From: Pseudomonadota bacterium
Lineage (GTDB): Bacteria; Pseudomonadota; Gammaproteobacteria; Burkholderiales; Burkholderiaceae_E
Assembly (NCBI GenBank): GCA_023389055.1
Contig: JAEWFA010000006.1
Coordinates: 98,951-162,950, forward strand
Length of the DNA stretch: 64,000 bases
Direction of reading: 5' to 3'
The notes under the pieces were generated by a model. That model saw only the letters and a program-made list of their open reading frames with translations, was not told the DNA's origin and did no database searches. Positions within the stretch are counted from its first letter, which is position 1; the number at the start of each line of letters is the position of its first letter. The position numbers and the translations under genes are program-made. Below are positions 47,293-55,691 of the stretch, in pieces.

Positions 47293-47303
47293 TCCCGCGC
47301 CGC

Positions 47304-49655
47304 TCAGAACCGATACACGAGTTCGCCGTAGAACGTGCGCCCCGGCTGGCGGGTAAAGACGAAATACTTGCGATCGGCGAGGTTGTCGATCGACAGGTTC
47401 ACGCCCCAGTTGCGATCGATCTGCCACCCGACACGGGCACTGGCGACCGTGTAGCCGTCGTAGGAGGTGTAGACCCCTTCGACGCGGTCCTGGTTCAGGT
47501 CGTCGCCCGAGCCGAACACATGATCGACGTGTCGCAGCGCGAGCAGCCCGCTCCAGGCGCCCTGGCGATACTCGAGCCCCGCGGACCAGCTCGTTCTCGG
47601 CACGTCGGTGAGCTTCTTGCCGACCATCGCCGGAACCGAATCGTTCTCGGTGACCACGAAGCGGAAATGGCGCGTGACCGAGCCGAAGGCTACGAGCCCC
47701 GATACGGGCGTCGGCCAGCGCAGGCTCGACTCGATGCCGTCTACGTCGGCGCCGGCGACGTTCTCGTTCTGCAGGCGGCGCAACGTCGGGGTGCTGCCCG
47801 GCAGCGTGCGTCGGTAGATGAGGTCTTCGAGTCGTTGGCGATAGACGGTGACCGACGCGCGCCGTTGCCCGCCCAGCGAGAGGTCGGCGCCGAGCTCGAA
47901 GGCCGAGACGCGCTCGGGGACCAGATCGGGCGCGGCGAGCGTCTCGAGCAGGAGCGGACCGGCGCGCACCACCGAGCTGCCGTACAGGTCGAAGAGCGCC
48001 GGCGGGCGAAAGCCGCGACCGTAGGAGGCGCGCAGCGCCAGCGCCGGCCGCGCCTGCCAGACGATCGCGAGCTTCGGGCTGAACTGGTCGAAGCTGCGCT
48101 CGTCGAAGCGCTGCTCGACGAGCGTCGGCGAATTCTGGATCGCGTAGCCCTGGGTCTCGAAACGATCGTATCGGCCGCCGACGTAGAGACTCCAGCCGGG
48201 CGCCAGGTCGTGCTCGCTCTGCAGGAACGCCGCGACGTTCGAGGCCCGGCCGCCGTCGCCGCTCAGCTGCGCGCGGACACTATCGGAGTCGCGCCAGTCC
48301 GAGAGCAGCGAGTCGGAGCGATCGAGCTTGCTGTGGTTCATCGAGATGCCGCCGACCAGCGCCCAGTTCGCCGACATCGGCGTGCGCAGGCTCAACTCAC
48401 CATCGATCCGTCGATTGGGCTGCTCGGTGAGCACGCCGGGGCCGCTCGCGTACTGCGCTCCGGCGCCCGCCTGCGAAAAGAAGAAATCGTGCCGCAATAC
48501 ACCGATCTGGGCCTGCAGGCGGCTGCCGCCGTCGAAGCGATGTGCCGCGCGCACGAAAGCGCGGCGATCGCGCTCGCCGGCGGGCGTCGGCGTGAACCAG
48601 TCGGTCTGCCCCAGCGACAGCTGTCGCGCCACGCCGGCGTCGTCGAACGAAACCTGTCCGGCGAAGACCGCGTTGCCCGCCGCGTCGCGCAGGAAGCTGC
48701 GCGGACGCGAGTAGCCGACCGAATACTCGCCCCAGCCGAGCCCGGCAACGAGGTCGGTTGCAGCGGCCGGAGAGAAATACAGGCTCAGCTGCGCGTTGTC
48801 CTGGTACCAGGGGCGGGCACCGGCCGTGCCGACCTGGTAGCGCGCGCTGCCGTCGGGATCGCGGGTCGGGACGACGCCGGTGACGGGCGTGGCGGGCGGC
48901 GCGGTCGTCCCGGGCCTGGGCTGGAACTGCTGCTTGACGACCGAGTCGCTGTCCGGGTCGCCGTCGCTTTCGCGATACGCCACCGACATCGACACGCCCA
49001 GCCCGCTCTCGTAGCGCTTGCGATGCACGATCGACGCGCCGCGTTGGCGAAACGTTCCCGCCCCGAGGCGCACTTCGGTGAGCGGATCGTCGGGCGCGGC
49101 GGTGATGAAGTTGATCACGCCGCCCATCGCACTGCCGCCGTACAGCGCCGAGTACGGGCCGCGCACGACCTCGACGCGCTCGACGCTCGCCAGCGGAATG
49201 GCGGCCACGTCGATGCCGCCGGTGAGTGCGTTGTTCACCGGCTGGCCGTCGATCATCACCAGCGTGCGCGGCGTACGCGGAACGCCGCGCAACGACAGCA
49301 CGGCCTGCCCACTGCCGGGAAAGTTCGTTCCCATCGCGGCGCCGCGGATGTACAACCCCGGCACGTCGGAGAGCGCATCACCCAGGCGCAGCGGATTTCG
49401 CTCCTCGAGTTCGCGCGGCCCGACGACGGTGACGCTCGCCGGAACGTTCAGCGTCTCGGCGGCGGAACGCGTGGCCGTGACGACGACCGATTCGAGCGCG
49501 CGATCCTCGTCGGTGCGCGCGCGATCGCCCGCCGCGGGAGCGCCGGGCGAAGTCGCGTCGCCGCTTCCCGGCGCGCCTTGTTGCGCGAACGCGGGGATCG
49601 GCGCGGCAAGCGCAGCGCAGAGGACGACGCCGGCAACGACTGCTTCGCGCGACAT
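47304..49655 (-). CDS. TonB-dependent receptor, FepA/BtuB-like
   Basis: A 783-residue outer-membrane receptor. A signal peptide (EAVVAGVVLCAALAAPIPAF AQQ) leads to a TonB box LESVVVTATRSAAET, a plug with GDALSDVPGLYIRGAAMGTN, LVMIDGQPVNNALTGGID and VEVVRGPYSALYGGSAMGGV INF, and a barrel ending TFYGELVYRF. No Fur-like box is visible upstream. The substrate may be a metal chelate or haem. Location next to nirS is suggestive of a cofactor supply role but this is not shown. ATG 49655 is chosen; the frame is open upstream to 50099 without a plausible start. Confidence 0.88.
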   Translation of the reverse strand: MSREAVVAGVVLCAALAAPIPAFAQQGAPGSGDATSPGAPAAGDRARTDEDRALESVVVTATRSAAETLNVPASVTVVGPRELEERNPLRLGDALSDVPGLYIRGAAMGTNFPGSGQAVLSLRGVPRTPRTLVMIDGQPVNNALTGGIDVAAIPLASVERVEVVRGPYSALYGGSAMGGVINFITAAPDDPLTEVRLGAGTFRQRGASIVHRKRYESGLGVSMSVAYRESDGDPDSDSVVKQQFQPRPGTTAPPATPVTGVVPTRDPDGSARYQVGTAGARPWYQDNAQLSLYFSPAAATDLVAGLGWGEYSVGYSRPRSFLRDAAGNAVFAGQVSFDDAGVARQLSLGQTDWFTPTPAGERDRRAFVRAAHRFDGGSRLQAQIGVLRHDFFFSQAGAGAQYASGPGVLTEQPNRRIDGELSLRTPMSANWALVGGISMNHSKLDRSDSLLSDWRDSDSVRAQLSGDGGRASNVAAFLQSEHDLAPGWSLYVGGRYDRFETQGYAIQNSPTLVEQRFDERSFDQFSPKLAIVWQARPALALRASYGRGFRPPALFDLYGSSVVRAGPLLLETLAAPDLVPERVSAFELGADLSLGGQRRASVTVYRQRLEDLIYRRTLPGSTPTLRRLQNENVAGADVDGIESSLRWPTPVSGLVAFGSVTRHFRFVVTENDSVPAMVGKKLTDVPRTSWSAGLEYRQGAWSGLLALRHVDHVFGSGDDLNQDRVEGVYTSYDGYTVASARVGWQIDRNWGVNLSIDNLADRKYFVFTRQPGRTFYGELVYRF

Positions 49656-49997
49656 CGCAAAAAGCGGAACGGCGCGAGCAAGGAAAGCCGGACTTCGTGA
49701 CTTCGCGTTCCGCGATTTCGAGCCTCGCGATTGCACGAGGTACATCTCGCAAACGAAACTCGCACGATCCGCGCGCACGCTCGCGGCCTCGGGACGGGAC
49801 GAGGCCCGGACGGAACCCGGCCCAGGAGTCGAAAAGGGATTCATTCGCAATGGGTCGTCGTTCTTCCGCACCGGCGCGCATTGTCGTGCTGCATTGCAGC
49901 GCAACAGTTGACTCTCATCAATGAGCACCCCGTTGCCCTCCTTGATGATCCACTCAGCGCCCATCGGTTCCGGGGCGATTTCCAGAGGAAACCGCAG
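49656..49997. other. 342-bp control region between receptor and nirS
   Basis: No gene is visible. It holds the FNR/DNR-type box at 49908-49921 and the nirS ribosome binding site (AGAGGAAA near 49984-49991). The part near the receptor start (49656-49760) has no recognised operator. Confidence 0.5.
49908..49921 (+). promoter_or_regulatory. FNR/DNR-type box upstream of nirS
   Basis: TTGACTCTCATCAA matches the FNR/DNR/ANR consensus TTGAT-N4-ATCAA with one mismatch. If it acts at -41.5, transcription would begin near 49956, about 42 nt before the nirS ATG. The Crp/Fnr regulator at 53281-53973 is the natural candidate for binding. Confidence 0.75.
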
Positions 49998-51731
49998 ATG
50001 AAAGTGATCGCACGCATGACGCCGGCAGCCTGGGTCGCCGCCGCGCTGATGGCTGGCGCGCCCGCGTGGGCGCTCGCGCAGGCCAACAAGCAGGAACACG
50101 TGTCACCGCCGGAGGCCGCCTACCAGGCCGGCGGCTCGCCGCTCGGCGCCGACGAGATGCACCAGGACGTGAATCCGAAGGCTCCGAAGATGACGGAGAA
50201 GGAGTTCGAGCGGTCCAAGCAGATCTACTTCGAGCGTTGCGCCGGCTGTCACGGCGTGCTGCGCAAGGGTGCCACGGGCAAGCCGCTGACGACCGATATC
50301 ACGCTCGAGCGTGGTTCCGAATATCTGAAGACGTTCATCAAGTACGGCTCGCCGGCAGGCATGCCGAACTGGGGCACGTCGGGCGAGCTGTCCGACGAAG
50401 AAGTCGACATGATGGCGCGCTACATCCAGCAGTCGCCTCCCACTCCGCCCGAGTGGAGCATGGACGACATGAAGAAGACCTGGAAGGTCGTGATCGCGCC
50501 CGACCAGCGTCCGAAGAAGAAGATGAACAACTACGACATCTCGAACATCTTCTCGGTGACGCTGCGCGACACCGGCGAGGTGGCGCTGATCGACGGGGCG
50601 TCGAAGAAGATCATCAGCATCGTGAAGACCGGCTACGCGGTGCACATCTCGCGCACGTCGGCGTCGGGTCGCTACGTCTACGTGATCGGCCGTGACGGCA
50701 AGATCAACCTGATCGACCTCTGGATGGAGAAGCCCGACAACGTCGCCGAGATCCGCATCGGCCTGGAGGCCCGCTCGGTCGAGACGTCGAAGGACAAGAA
50801 GTACGAGGACAAGCTCGCGATCGCCGGTGCCTACTGGCCGCCGCAGTACGTGATCATGAAGGGCGACACGCTCGAGCCGCTTCGTGTGCAGTCCACGCGC
50901 GGCATGACCGTCGACACGCAGGAGTACCACCCCGAGCCGCGCGTCGCCTCGATCGTCGCCGTGCACGACAAGCCGCAGTTCATCGTGAACGTCAAGGAGA
51001 CGGGCAAGATCATGCTCGTCGACTACACCGACCTGAAGAACCTGCGCACCACCGAGATCGGCGCGTCGCGCTTCCTGCACGACGGCGGCTGGGACGCCTC
51101 GAAGCGCTACTTCCTGGTCGCGGCGAACCAGTCGAACCAGGTCGCGGTCGTCGACAGCAAGGACAACGCGCTCGAGGCGATCGTCGACGTCGGCAAGATC
51201 CCGCACCCGGGTCGCGGCGCGAACTTCGTGCATCCGAAGTACGGCCCGGTCTGGGCCACGGGTCACCTCGGCGACGAGACGATCGCGCTGATCGGTACCG
51301 ATCCCGCCAAGCACAAGAAGGAAGCGTGGAAGGTCGTGCAGTCGTTGAAGGCGCAGGGCGGCGGCAACCTGTTCATCAAGACGCACCCGAAGTCGAGCAA
51401 CCTGTGGGTCGACACGCCGCTGAACCCCGACGCGAAGCTGAACCAGTCGATCGCGGTGTTCGACATCAAGAACCTCGACAAGCCGTACGAGGTGCTGCCG
51501 ATCGCCGACTGGGCAAAGGTGGGCGAAGGTGCCAAGCGCGTCACGCAACCCGAGTACAATAAGGCCGGCGATGAGGTCTGGTTCTCGGTGTGGAGTGCGA
51601 AGAACCAGGAGTCCGCGATCGTCGTGGTCGACGACAAGACGCGCAAGCTGAAGGCCGTCATCAAGGATCCGAAACTGATCACGCCGACCGGCAAGTTCAA
51701 CGTCTACAACACGCAACACGACGTCTACTGA
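49998..51731 (+). CDS. nirS: Cytochrome cd1 nitrite reductase
   Basis: A 577-residue periplasmic enzyme that reduces nitrite to nitric oxide in denitrification. The signal peptide (ending APAWALAQA) precedes a cytochrome c domain with the haem-c site C81-A-G-C84-H85. The d1-haem eight-bladed propeller follows (TKTGYAVHISRTSASGRYVY type repeats, YHPEPRVASIVAVHDKPQFI, FLHDGGWDASKRYFLVAANQ) and the family end TPTGKFNVYNTQHDVY. RBS AGAGGAAA is 7-8 nt before ATG 49998. The gene is followed by a cytochrome c and a NirF-like gene, but other d1-haem biosynthesis genes are not in this window. Confidence 0.96.
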   Translation: MKVIARMTPAAWVAAALMAGAPAWALAQANKQEHVSPPEAAYQAGGSPLGADEMHQDVNPKAPKMTEKEFERSKQIYFERCAGCHGVLRKGATGKPLTTDITLERGSEYLKTFIKYGSPAGMPNWGTSGELSDEEVDMMARYIQQSPPTPPEWSMDDMKKTWKVVIAPDQRPKKKMNNYDISNIFSVTLRDTGEVALIDGASKKIISIVKTGYAVHISRTSASGRYVYVIGRDGKINLIDLWMEKPDNVAEIRIGLEARSVETSKDKKYEDKLAIAGAYWPPQYVIMKGDTLEPLRVQSTRGMTVDTQEYHPEPRVASIVAVHDKPQFIVNVKETGKIMLVDYTDLKNLRTTEIGASRFLHDGGWDASKRYFLVAANQSNQVAVVDSKDNALEAIVDVGKIPHPGRGANFVHPKYGPVWATGHLGDETIALIGTDPAKHKKEAWKVVQSLKAQGGGNLFIKTHPKSSNLWVDTPLNPDAKLNQSIAVFDIKNLDKPYEVLPIADWAKVGEGAKRVTQPEYNKAGDEVWFSVWSAKNQESAIVVVDDKTRKLKAVIKDPKLITPTGKFNVYNTQHDVY

Positions 51732-51750
51732 TCACGGGAGAAGCGAAGCG

Positions 51751-52071
51751 ATGAAGCGTTCCCTCTGGATGGGCCTGGCGGCCGCTGCGGCGATCGCCAC
51801 CGTTTCGGCGCCGGCCATGGCCGATGTCGCGATGGCGAAGAAGTACAACTGCACCGCGTGCCACGCGGTCGACAAGAAGCTCGTCGGTCCGTCGTACCAG
51901 GACGTCGCCAAGAAGTACCAGGGCGACAAGACCGCGGAGGCGAAACTCATCGACAAGGTGAAGAAAGGCGGTTCCGGCGTCTGGGGCCCCGTCCCGATGC
52001 CGCCGAACCCGAACGTTCCCGATGCGGACGTGAAGGCGCTGGTCGAATGGGTCCTCGCCGGAGCGAAGTAA
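51751..52071 (+). CDS. nirM: Periplasmic cytochrome c-551-type electron donor
   Basis: A 106-residue class I cytochrome c with signal peptide (LWMGLAAAAAIATVSAPAMA), haem site C34-T-A-C37-H38, and the axial Met region WGPVPMPPNPNV. It is 19 nt downstream of nirS with a good GGGAGAAG ribosome binding site and would pass electrons to NirS. Naming as nirM rests on context; nirC-type cytochromes are similar but usually differ near the Met loop. Confidence 0.85.
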   Translation: MKRSLWMGLAAAAAIATVSAPAMADVAMAKKYNCTACHAVDKKLVGPSYQDVAKKYQGDKTAEAKLIDKVKKGGSGVWGPVPMPPNPNVPDADVKALVEWVLAGAK

Positions 52072-52096
52072 GCCGGCGCGGCACTCGATCGGAACA

Positions 52097-52123
52097 GGGC
52101 GACCCCGAGGGGTCGCCCTTTTT
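52097..52123 (+). terminator. Rho-independent terminator after nirS-nirM
   Basis: GGGCGACCCC-GAG-GGGTCGCCC forms a perfect 9-10 bp GC-rich stem with a 3-nt loop, followed by TTTTTCTTT. It lies 26 nt after the cytochrome stop. Downstream transcription of the NirF-like gene would need read-through or its own promoter. Confidence 0.9.
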
Positions 52124-52139
52124 CTTTGGCGTGCGCGCA

Positions 52140-53324
52140 GTGCGGCGGCCAGTCGTTCGGGACGCGACCGCACAGGTGCCCGTGCGGGGAGCCGCTGCGG
52201 CAGCGGTCCTCGTCGCATTGCTTGCCGCTGCCGGCGCCGCCGCCGACCCGGTGCGAGCGACGGGCATCGTGCTCGTCGCGCCCGATGCATCGCATCTTCA
52301 GGCGCTCGATTGCGCCGACGGCCGGGAAACCGCTTCGTTCGCGCTGCCGGCGCCCGAACGCTCGGTCGTGCTGGCGCCGCAAGGCGACGCCGCGTTCGTC
52401 GCCGCCGGCGGGCAGTTGCTGCGCCTGCGCTTACCGTCCCTTGCCTTGCAGGCGCGCGCCGCGCTCGAACCCGACATCGACTCGCTCGTCGCTTCAGGGG
52501 GACCCGACGGCATCGTGCTCGCCGCCGGCTCCGGCCGAACGCCGTTGTCGGCGCGCGACCCGGCGACGCTGGACTCGCTGCACGAATACCGGCTCGATGA
52601 AGGCACGCGCGCAAGCGTCTCGTCGGTCGTCGACCGGCCGCAGCGCTCGCGCTTCGTCATCGCTTTTTCCGATCTCGACGAGGTCTGGGAAATCGATTAC
52701 AGCCGCGACGCGCCGCCGGTGCTGCGCGGGCTCGTGCACGACTACCGGATGCGCGAGGCGGTCGAATTGCCCGGGCGCTTCACGCCGCGGGCATTCAAGG
52801 TGCCGGGCGCCACACGCTCGCTCATCGCCGGCAGCGCCCCGCACGAGGTGCTCCGCATCGACGCGTCCGGTGCGCTCGGGGTGCTGAACCTGAACGTGCG
52901 GCGGGAAATCGAACGCCCGCACGTCGGCTCGGTTCCGGCGCCCGGGCGCATCGCCGCCTGGCAGGGCGCGCGTTCCCGCGGCTGGGTGCTGGCCGACCCC
53001 GCGGGCTCGACGCTGCGCGTGCTCGATGCCTCTTCGTGGAAGCTCGTCGAGCCGATGCCCGTCGACGGAGAAGTGCTTGCTGTCGCCGCGCTCGACGACG
53101 GCGCCGTGCTGCTCGCGCTCGATCGGGCCGGCAGGATCGCGCTCGCGCGCGCCGACGTCGAAGCGCGCCGCTCGCGCGACCTCGTCGAAGGGGCGCGGTC
53201 CGGCCAGCCGCCCTATCGGCTCGTGCGCGGCGTCGGATGCACCGCGCTCGTCGACGCAGGCAACCGCTGGATCGGCGGAATCAGGCAAGGAACTGGCGCA
53301 GCCGCTCCGGGTCGAGGATCGTGA
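52140..53324 (+). CDS. NirF-like d1-type propeller protein (divergent)
   Basis: A 394-residue protein with an N-terminal signal or anchor (RGAAAAAVLVALLAAAGAAA) and a beta-propeller resembling NirF, the periplasmic protein of haem d1 biosynthesis. Similar stretches are DLDEVWEIDYSRDAPPVLRG and LVHDYRMREAVELPGRFTPR. The usual cytochrome c domain is absent, so it is not NirN. Conservation is weak in the first 150 residues. The start is uncertain (GTG 52131 or 52140). Its 3' end overlaps the convergent regulator gene by 44 nt. It probably belongs to the nitrite-reductase cluster. Confidence 0.6.
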   Translation: MRRPVVRDATAQVPVRGAAAAAVLVALLAAAGAAADPVRATGIVLVAPDASHLQALDCADGRETASFALPAPERSVVLAPQGDAAFVAAGGQLLRLRLPSLALQARAALEPDIDSLVASGGPDGIVLAAGSGRTPLSARDPATLDSLHEYRLDEGTRASVSSVVDRPQRSRFVIAFSDLDEVWEIDYSRDAPPVLRGLVHDYRMREAVELPGRFTPRAFKVPGATRSLIAGSAPHEVLRIDASGALGVLNLNVRREIERPHVGSVPAPGRIAAWQGARSRGWVLADPAGSTLRVLDASSWKLVEPMPVDGEVLAVAALDDGAVLLALDRAGRIALARADVEARRSRDLVEGARSGQPPYRLVRGVGCTALVDAGNRWIGGIRQGTGAAAPGRGS

Positions 53325-53973
53325 TCTCGGCGCCTTTCACCGTGATGAGTTTTTCCTGGCTGAGCTCGCCGAGGATGCGCGAGAAATGCTCGGGCGTGAG
53401 ATTCAGCCGCGACGCGATCACGCCCTTGCTCGTGTCGAGCACGATGCGGATCGGCGCCGTCGGGTCGTCCTGCTGTTCGATATCGCGCAGCAGGTAACCG
53501 ATCACCCGCTGCATGCCCGAACGCAGCGAATACGCCTCCACGTCGTGCACGAGGCCGACCAGGCGCCGGCTCAGCCCGGCGAGCATCATTCGCGCGAGCC
53601 GTCGGTCGCGCAACAACTCGGCGTCGAGCGTGGCCTTCGAGATGTGCAGAAGCAGCGAGTCGGCCAGGCATTCGGCGTTCACCGGGTACGGGCGATCGAG
53701 GAACATCGCCGCCTCGCCGAACGACTGGCCCGGCCCGAGGATCTCGATGACTTTCTCGGTGCCCTGCGGCGAAACGAATCCGAGCTTCACGCGCCCGTAG
53801 ACGACGATGTGAAAGCCGACGCAGGGCTCGCCGCGACGGAAAAGGATGCGCCCCTTCTGGATGCGCAGCTCGGTCGTGCCCGTCGCAATCCGGTCGAGAT
53901 CCTCGGTGCCCAGCTCGTGGAAGAGCGCGAGGTTCGCGAGGAACGTCCGGGTCATCACTTTCGGGGCGCGCAC
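53281..53973 (-). CDS. Crp/Fnr-family regulator, DNR-like
   Basis: A 230-residue regulator with a cyclic-nucleotide-type sensor domain (LFRRGEPCVGFHIVVYGRVK, GPGQSFGEAAMFLDRPYPVN), a dimerisation helix and a helix-turn-helix (SKGVIASRLNLTPEHFSRIL). It lacks the N-terminal four-Cys cluster of FNR, as expected of DNR/NNR-type sensors that detect NO through haem. The E-x2-SR DNA-contact element (EHFSR) fits recognition of TTGA half-sites like the one before nirS. GTG 53973 and ATG 53955 are both possible starts. Confidence 0.82.
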   Translation of the reverse strand: MRAPKVMTRTFLANLALFHELGTEDLDRIATGTTELRIQKGRILFRRGEPCVGFHIVVYGRVKLGFVSPQGTEKVIEILGPGQSFGEAAMFLDRPYPVNAECLADSLLLHISKATLDAELLRDRRLARMMLAGLSRRLVGLVHDVEAYSLRSGMQRVIGYLLRDIEQQDDPTAPIRIVLDTSKGVIASRLNLTPEHFSRILGELSQEKLITVKGAEITILDPERLRQFLA

Positions 53974-53996
53974 GGGTTCGGGTTTCCTCGCTGCGA

Positions 53997-55181
53997 TCAG
54001 GTGGGTCGGGTGTCTCGATCGCTATTGTGTACCGAAGCCGAATCGTCGATTGCCTCCCGCCGGGGCTGCATCTCGTCGTCCGGCTCGCGCAGCGGCGCGC
54101 CGAGCCGCCGCAGTGCCCAGCACACGTGCTCGCGCACCAGCGCCGACGGGTCGCCGATGCGCGCCTGCAGCGCTGCGATCACCGCATCACCGCCCGCGCT
54201 GTTGCCCAGCGCCACCGCGAGGTTGCGAAGCCACCGCTCGTGGCCGATGCGGCGGATCGGCGAGCCCGCGAGGCGCGCCTCGAATTCCCGCTCGCTCCAG
54301 GCGAAAAGCTCGACGAGCGACGCCTCGTCGAGCCGTTCGCGCACGGCGAAATCGCCCAGCACCGCGGGCCGGGCGAAGCGGTTCCACGGGCACGCGATCT
54401 GGCAATCGTCGCAACCGTAGATGCGGTTGCCGATCGCCGGCCGAAGCGCCTCGGGGATCGCCCCCTTGTGCTCGATGGTCAGGTACGAGATGCAGCGACG
54501 TGCATCGAGCCGGTACGGCGCTACGATCGCACCGGTGGGACACGCAGCGATGCAGCGCGTGCACGTTCCGCAATGCTCGTCGACTGCATCGCCCGACGGC
54601 AATTCGAGATCGGTGTAGATCGTGCCGAGGAAGAAAGTCGAGCCGCGGCGCGCATCGATCAGCAACGTGTGCTTGCCGCGCCAGCCGAGTCCGGCGCGGC
54701 TCGCGAGCTCGACTTCCATCACCGGCGCGGAGTCGCAGAAGACGCGGTAGCCGAAAGGGCCGACTTGCGCTTCGATTCTTTCGGCGAGCCGCTGCAGGCG
54801 CGCGCGAACCACCTTGTGGTAATCGCGCCCCAGCGCATAGCGCGAAACATAGGCACGTCGTTCATCGGCGAGCGTGGCGCGCGCCGCATCGAGCCAGCGC
54901 GGGTCGCGCGGCGCGTACTCGAGCGCGACCATTACGGCGCGAACGGTGCCGTCCACCAGCTCGGCCGGACGCGCGCGCTTGGCGCCATGGCGCGCCATAT
55001 AATCCATCTCGCCGTGGAAGCCGGCGTCGAGCCAGGCCTGCAGCCCCGGCTCGGCGCTCGACAGATCGACGTCGGCCACGCCCAGCGACGCGAAGCCCAG
55101 CTCGCGCGCCCATTTGCGCAGCGTTTCCACGTCCGGCAATGTCGTCGTGCCGTCCCCCGCCCGGATTCGCCCAGCCTGCAT
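53997..55181 (-). CDS. queG: Epoxyqueuosine reductase
   Basis: A 394-residue cobalamin- and iron-sulfur-dependent enzyme that makes queuosine in tRNA. Typical stretches are GFHGEMDYMARHGAKRARPA and YALGRDYHKVVRARLQRLAE, followed by two 4Fe-4S motifs CGTCTRCIAACPTGAI and CDDCQIACPWNRFA. The C-terminal ~80 residues include HEAT-like repeats (HERWLRNLAVALGNSAGG). A -10-like TAGAAT (55188-55193) lies 6 nt before the ATG, so the transcript may be leaderless. It is divergent from tsaE with only 12 bp between the start codons. Confidence 0.93.
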   Translation of the reverse strand: MQAGRIRAGDGTTTLPDVETLRKWARELGFASLGVADVDLSSAEPGLQAWLDAGFHGEMDYMARHGAKRARPAELVDGTVRAVMVALEYAPRDPRWLDAARATLADERRAYVSRYALGRDYHKVVRARLQRLAERIEAQVGPFGYRVFCDSAPVMEVELASRAGLGWRGKHTLLIDARRGSTFFLGTIYTDLELPSGDAVDEHCGTCTRCIAACPTGAIVAPYRLDARRCISYLTIEHKGAIPEALRPAIGNRIYGCDDCQIACPWNRFARPAVLGDFAVRERLDEASLVELFAWSEREFEARLAGSPIRRIGHERWLRNLAVALGNSAGGDAVIAALQARIGDPSALVREHVCWALRRLGAPLREPDDEMQPRREAIDDSASVHNSDRDTRPT

Positions 55182-55193
55182 GCGCCGATTCTA

Positions 55194-55691
55194 GTGTCCT
55201 GCCGCGACCGACCCACGCTGCACCTGCCCGACGCGCGCGCTACCGAGGCGCTCGCCAGCCGCCTGGCTGCACGCCTCGAACCGGGCTTCGTGCTGTACCT
55301 GTCCGGCGACCTCGGTGCCGGCAAGACGACCTTCGTGCGCGCGCTGCTGCGAGCGCTCGGTTTCGCCGGCCGAGTGAAAAGTCCGAGCTTTTCGCTGCTC
55401 GAATCTTATGATTTGTCGAAGTTTCGACTGTATCATTTTGATTTCTATAGATTCGACTCCGATCAGGGCTGGCTCGATGCGGGTTTCGAGGAATTCATCG
55501 GGGCGCCGAACGTCGCCATCGTCGAATGGCCGGAGCGCGCGGCCGGGACGCTGCCGGCGCCCGACCTGCACCTATACCTGCGCTTCGGCCGCGACACGAA
55601 CCCCGACGAGCGCATCGTCGAGGCGATCGCCGGCACCGATCGGGGACGCGCGTGCCTGAAGGTGCTGGCGCCGGCCGACGGACGCTGCTGA
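55194..55691 (+). CDS. tsaE: tRNA threonylcarbamoyladenosine biosynthesis ATPase TsaE
   Basis: A 165-residue P-loop ATPase: LYLSGDLGAGKTTFVRALLR (Walker A), KSPSFSLLESYDL, then HFDFYRFDSDQGWLDAGFEE and VAIVEWPERAAG. TsaE supports the TsaB-TsaD complex in making t6A in tRNA. GTG 55194 is the only start close to family length. No ribosome binding site is clear. The 3' end overlaps the amidase gene by 40 nt, a frequent tsaE-amiC arrangement. Confidence 0.9.
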   Translation: MSCRDRPTLHLPDARATEALASRLAARLEPGFVLYLSGDLGAGKTTFVRALLRALGFAGRVKSPSFSLLESYDLSKFRLYHFDFYRFDSDQGWLDAGFEEFIGAPNVAIVEWPERAAGTLPAPDLHLYLRFGRDTNPDERIVEAIAGTDRGRACLKVLAPADGRC

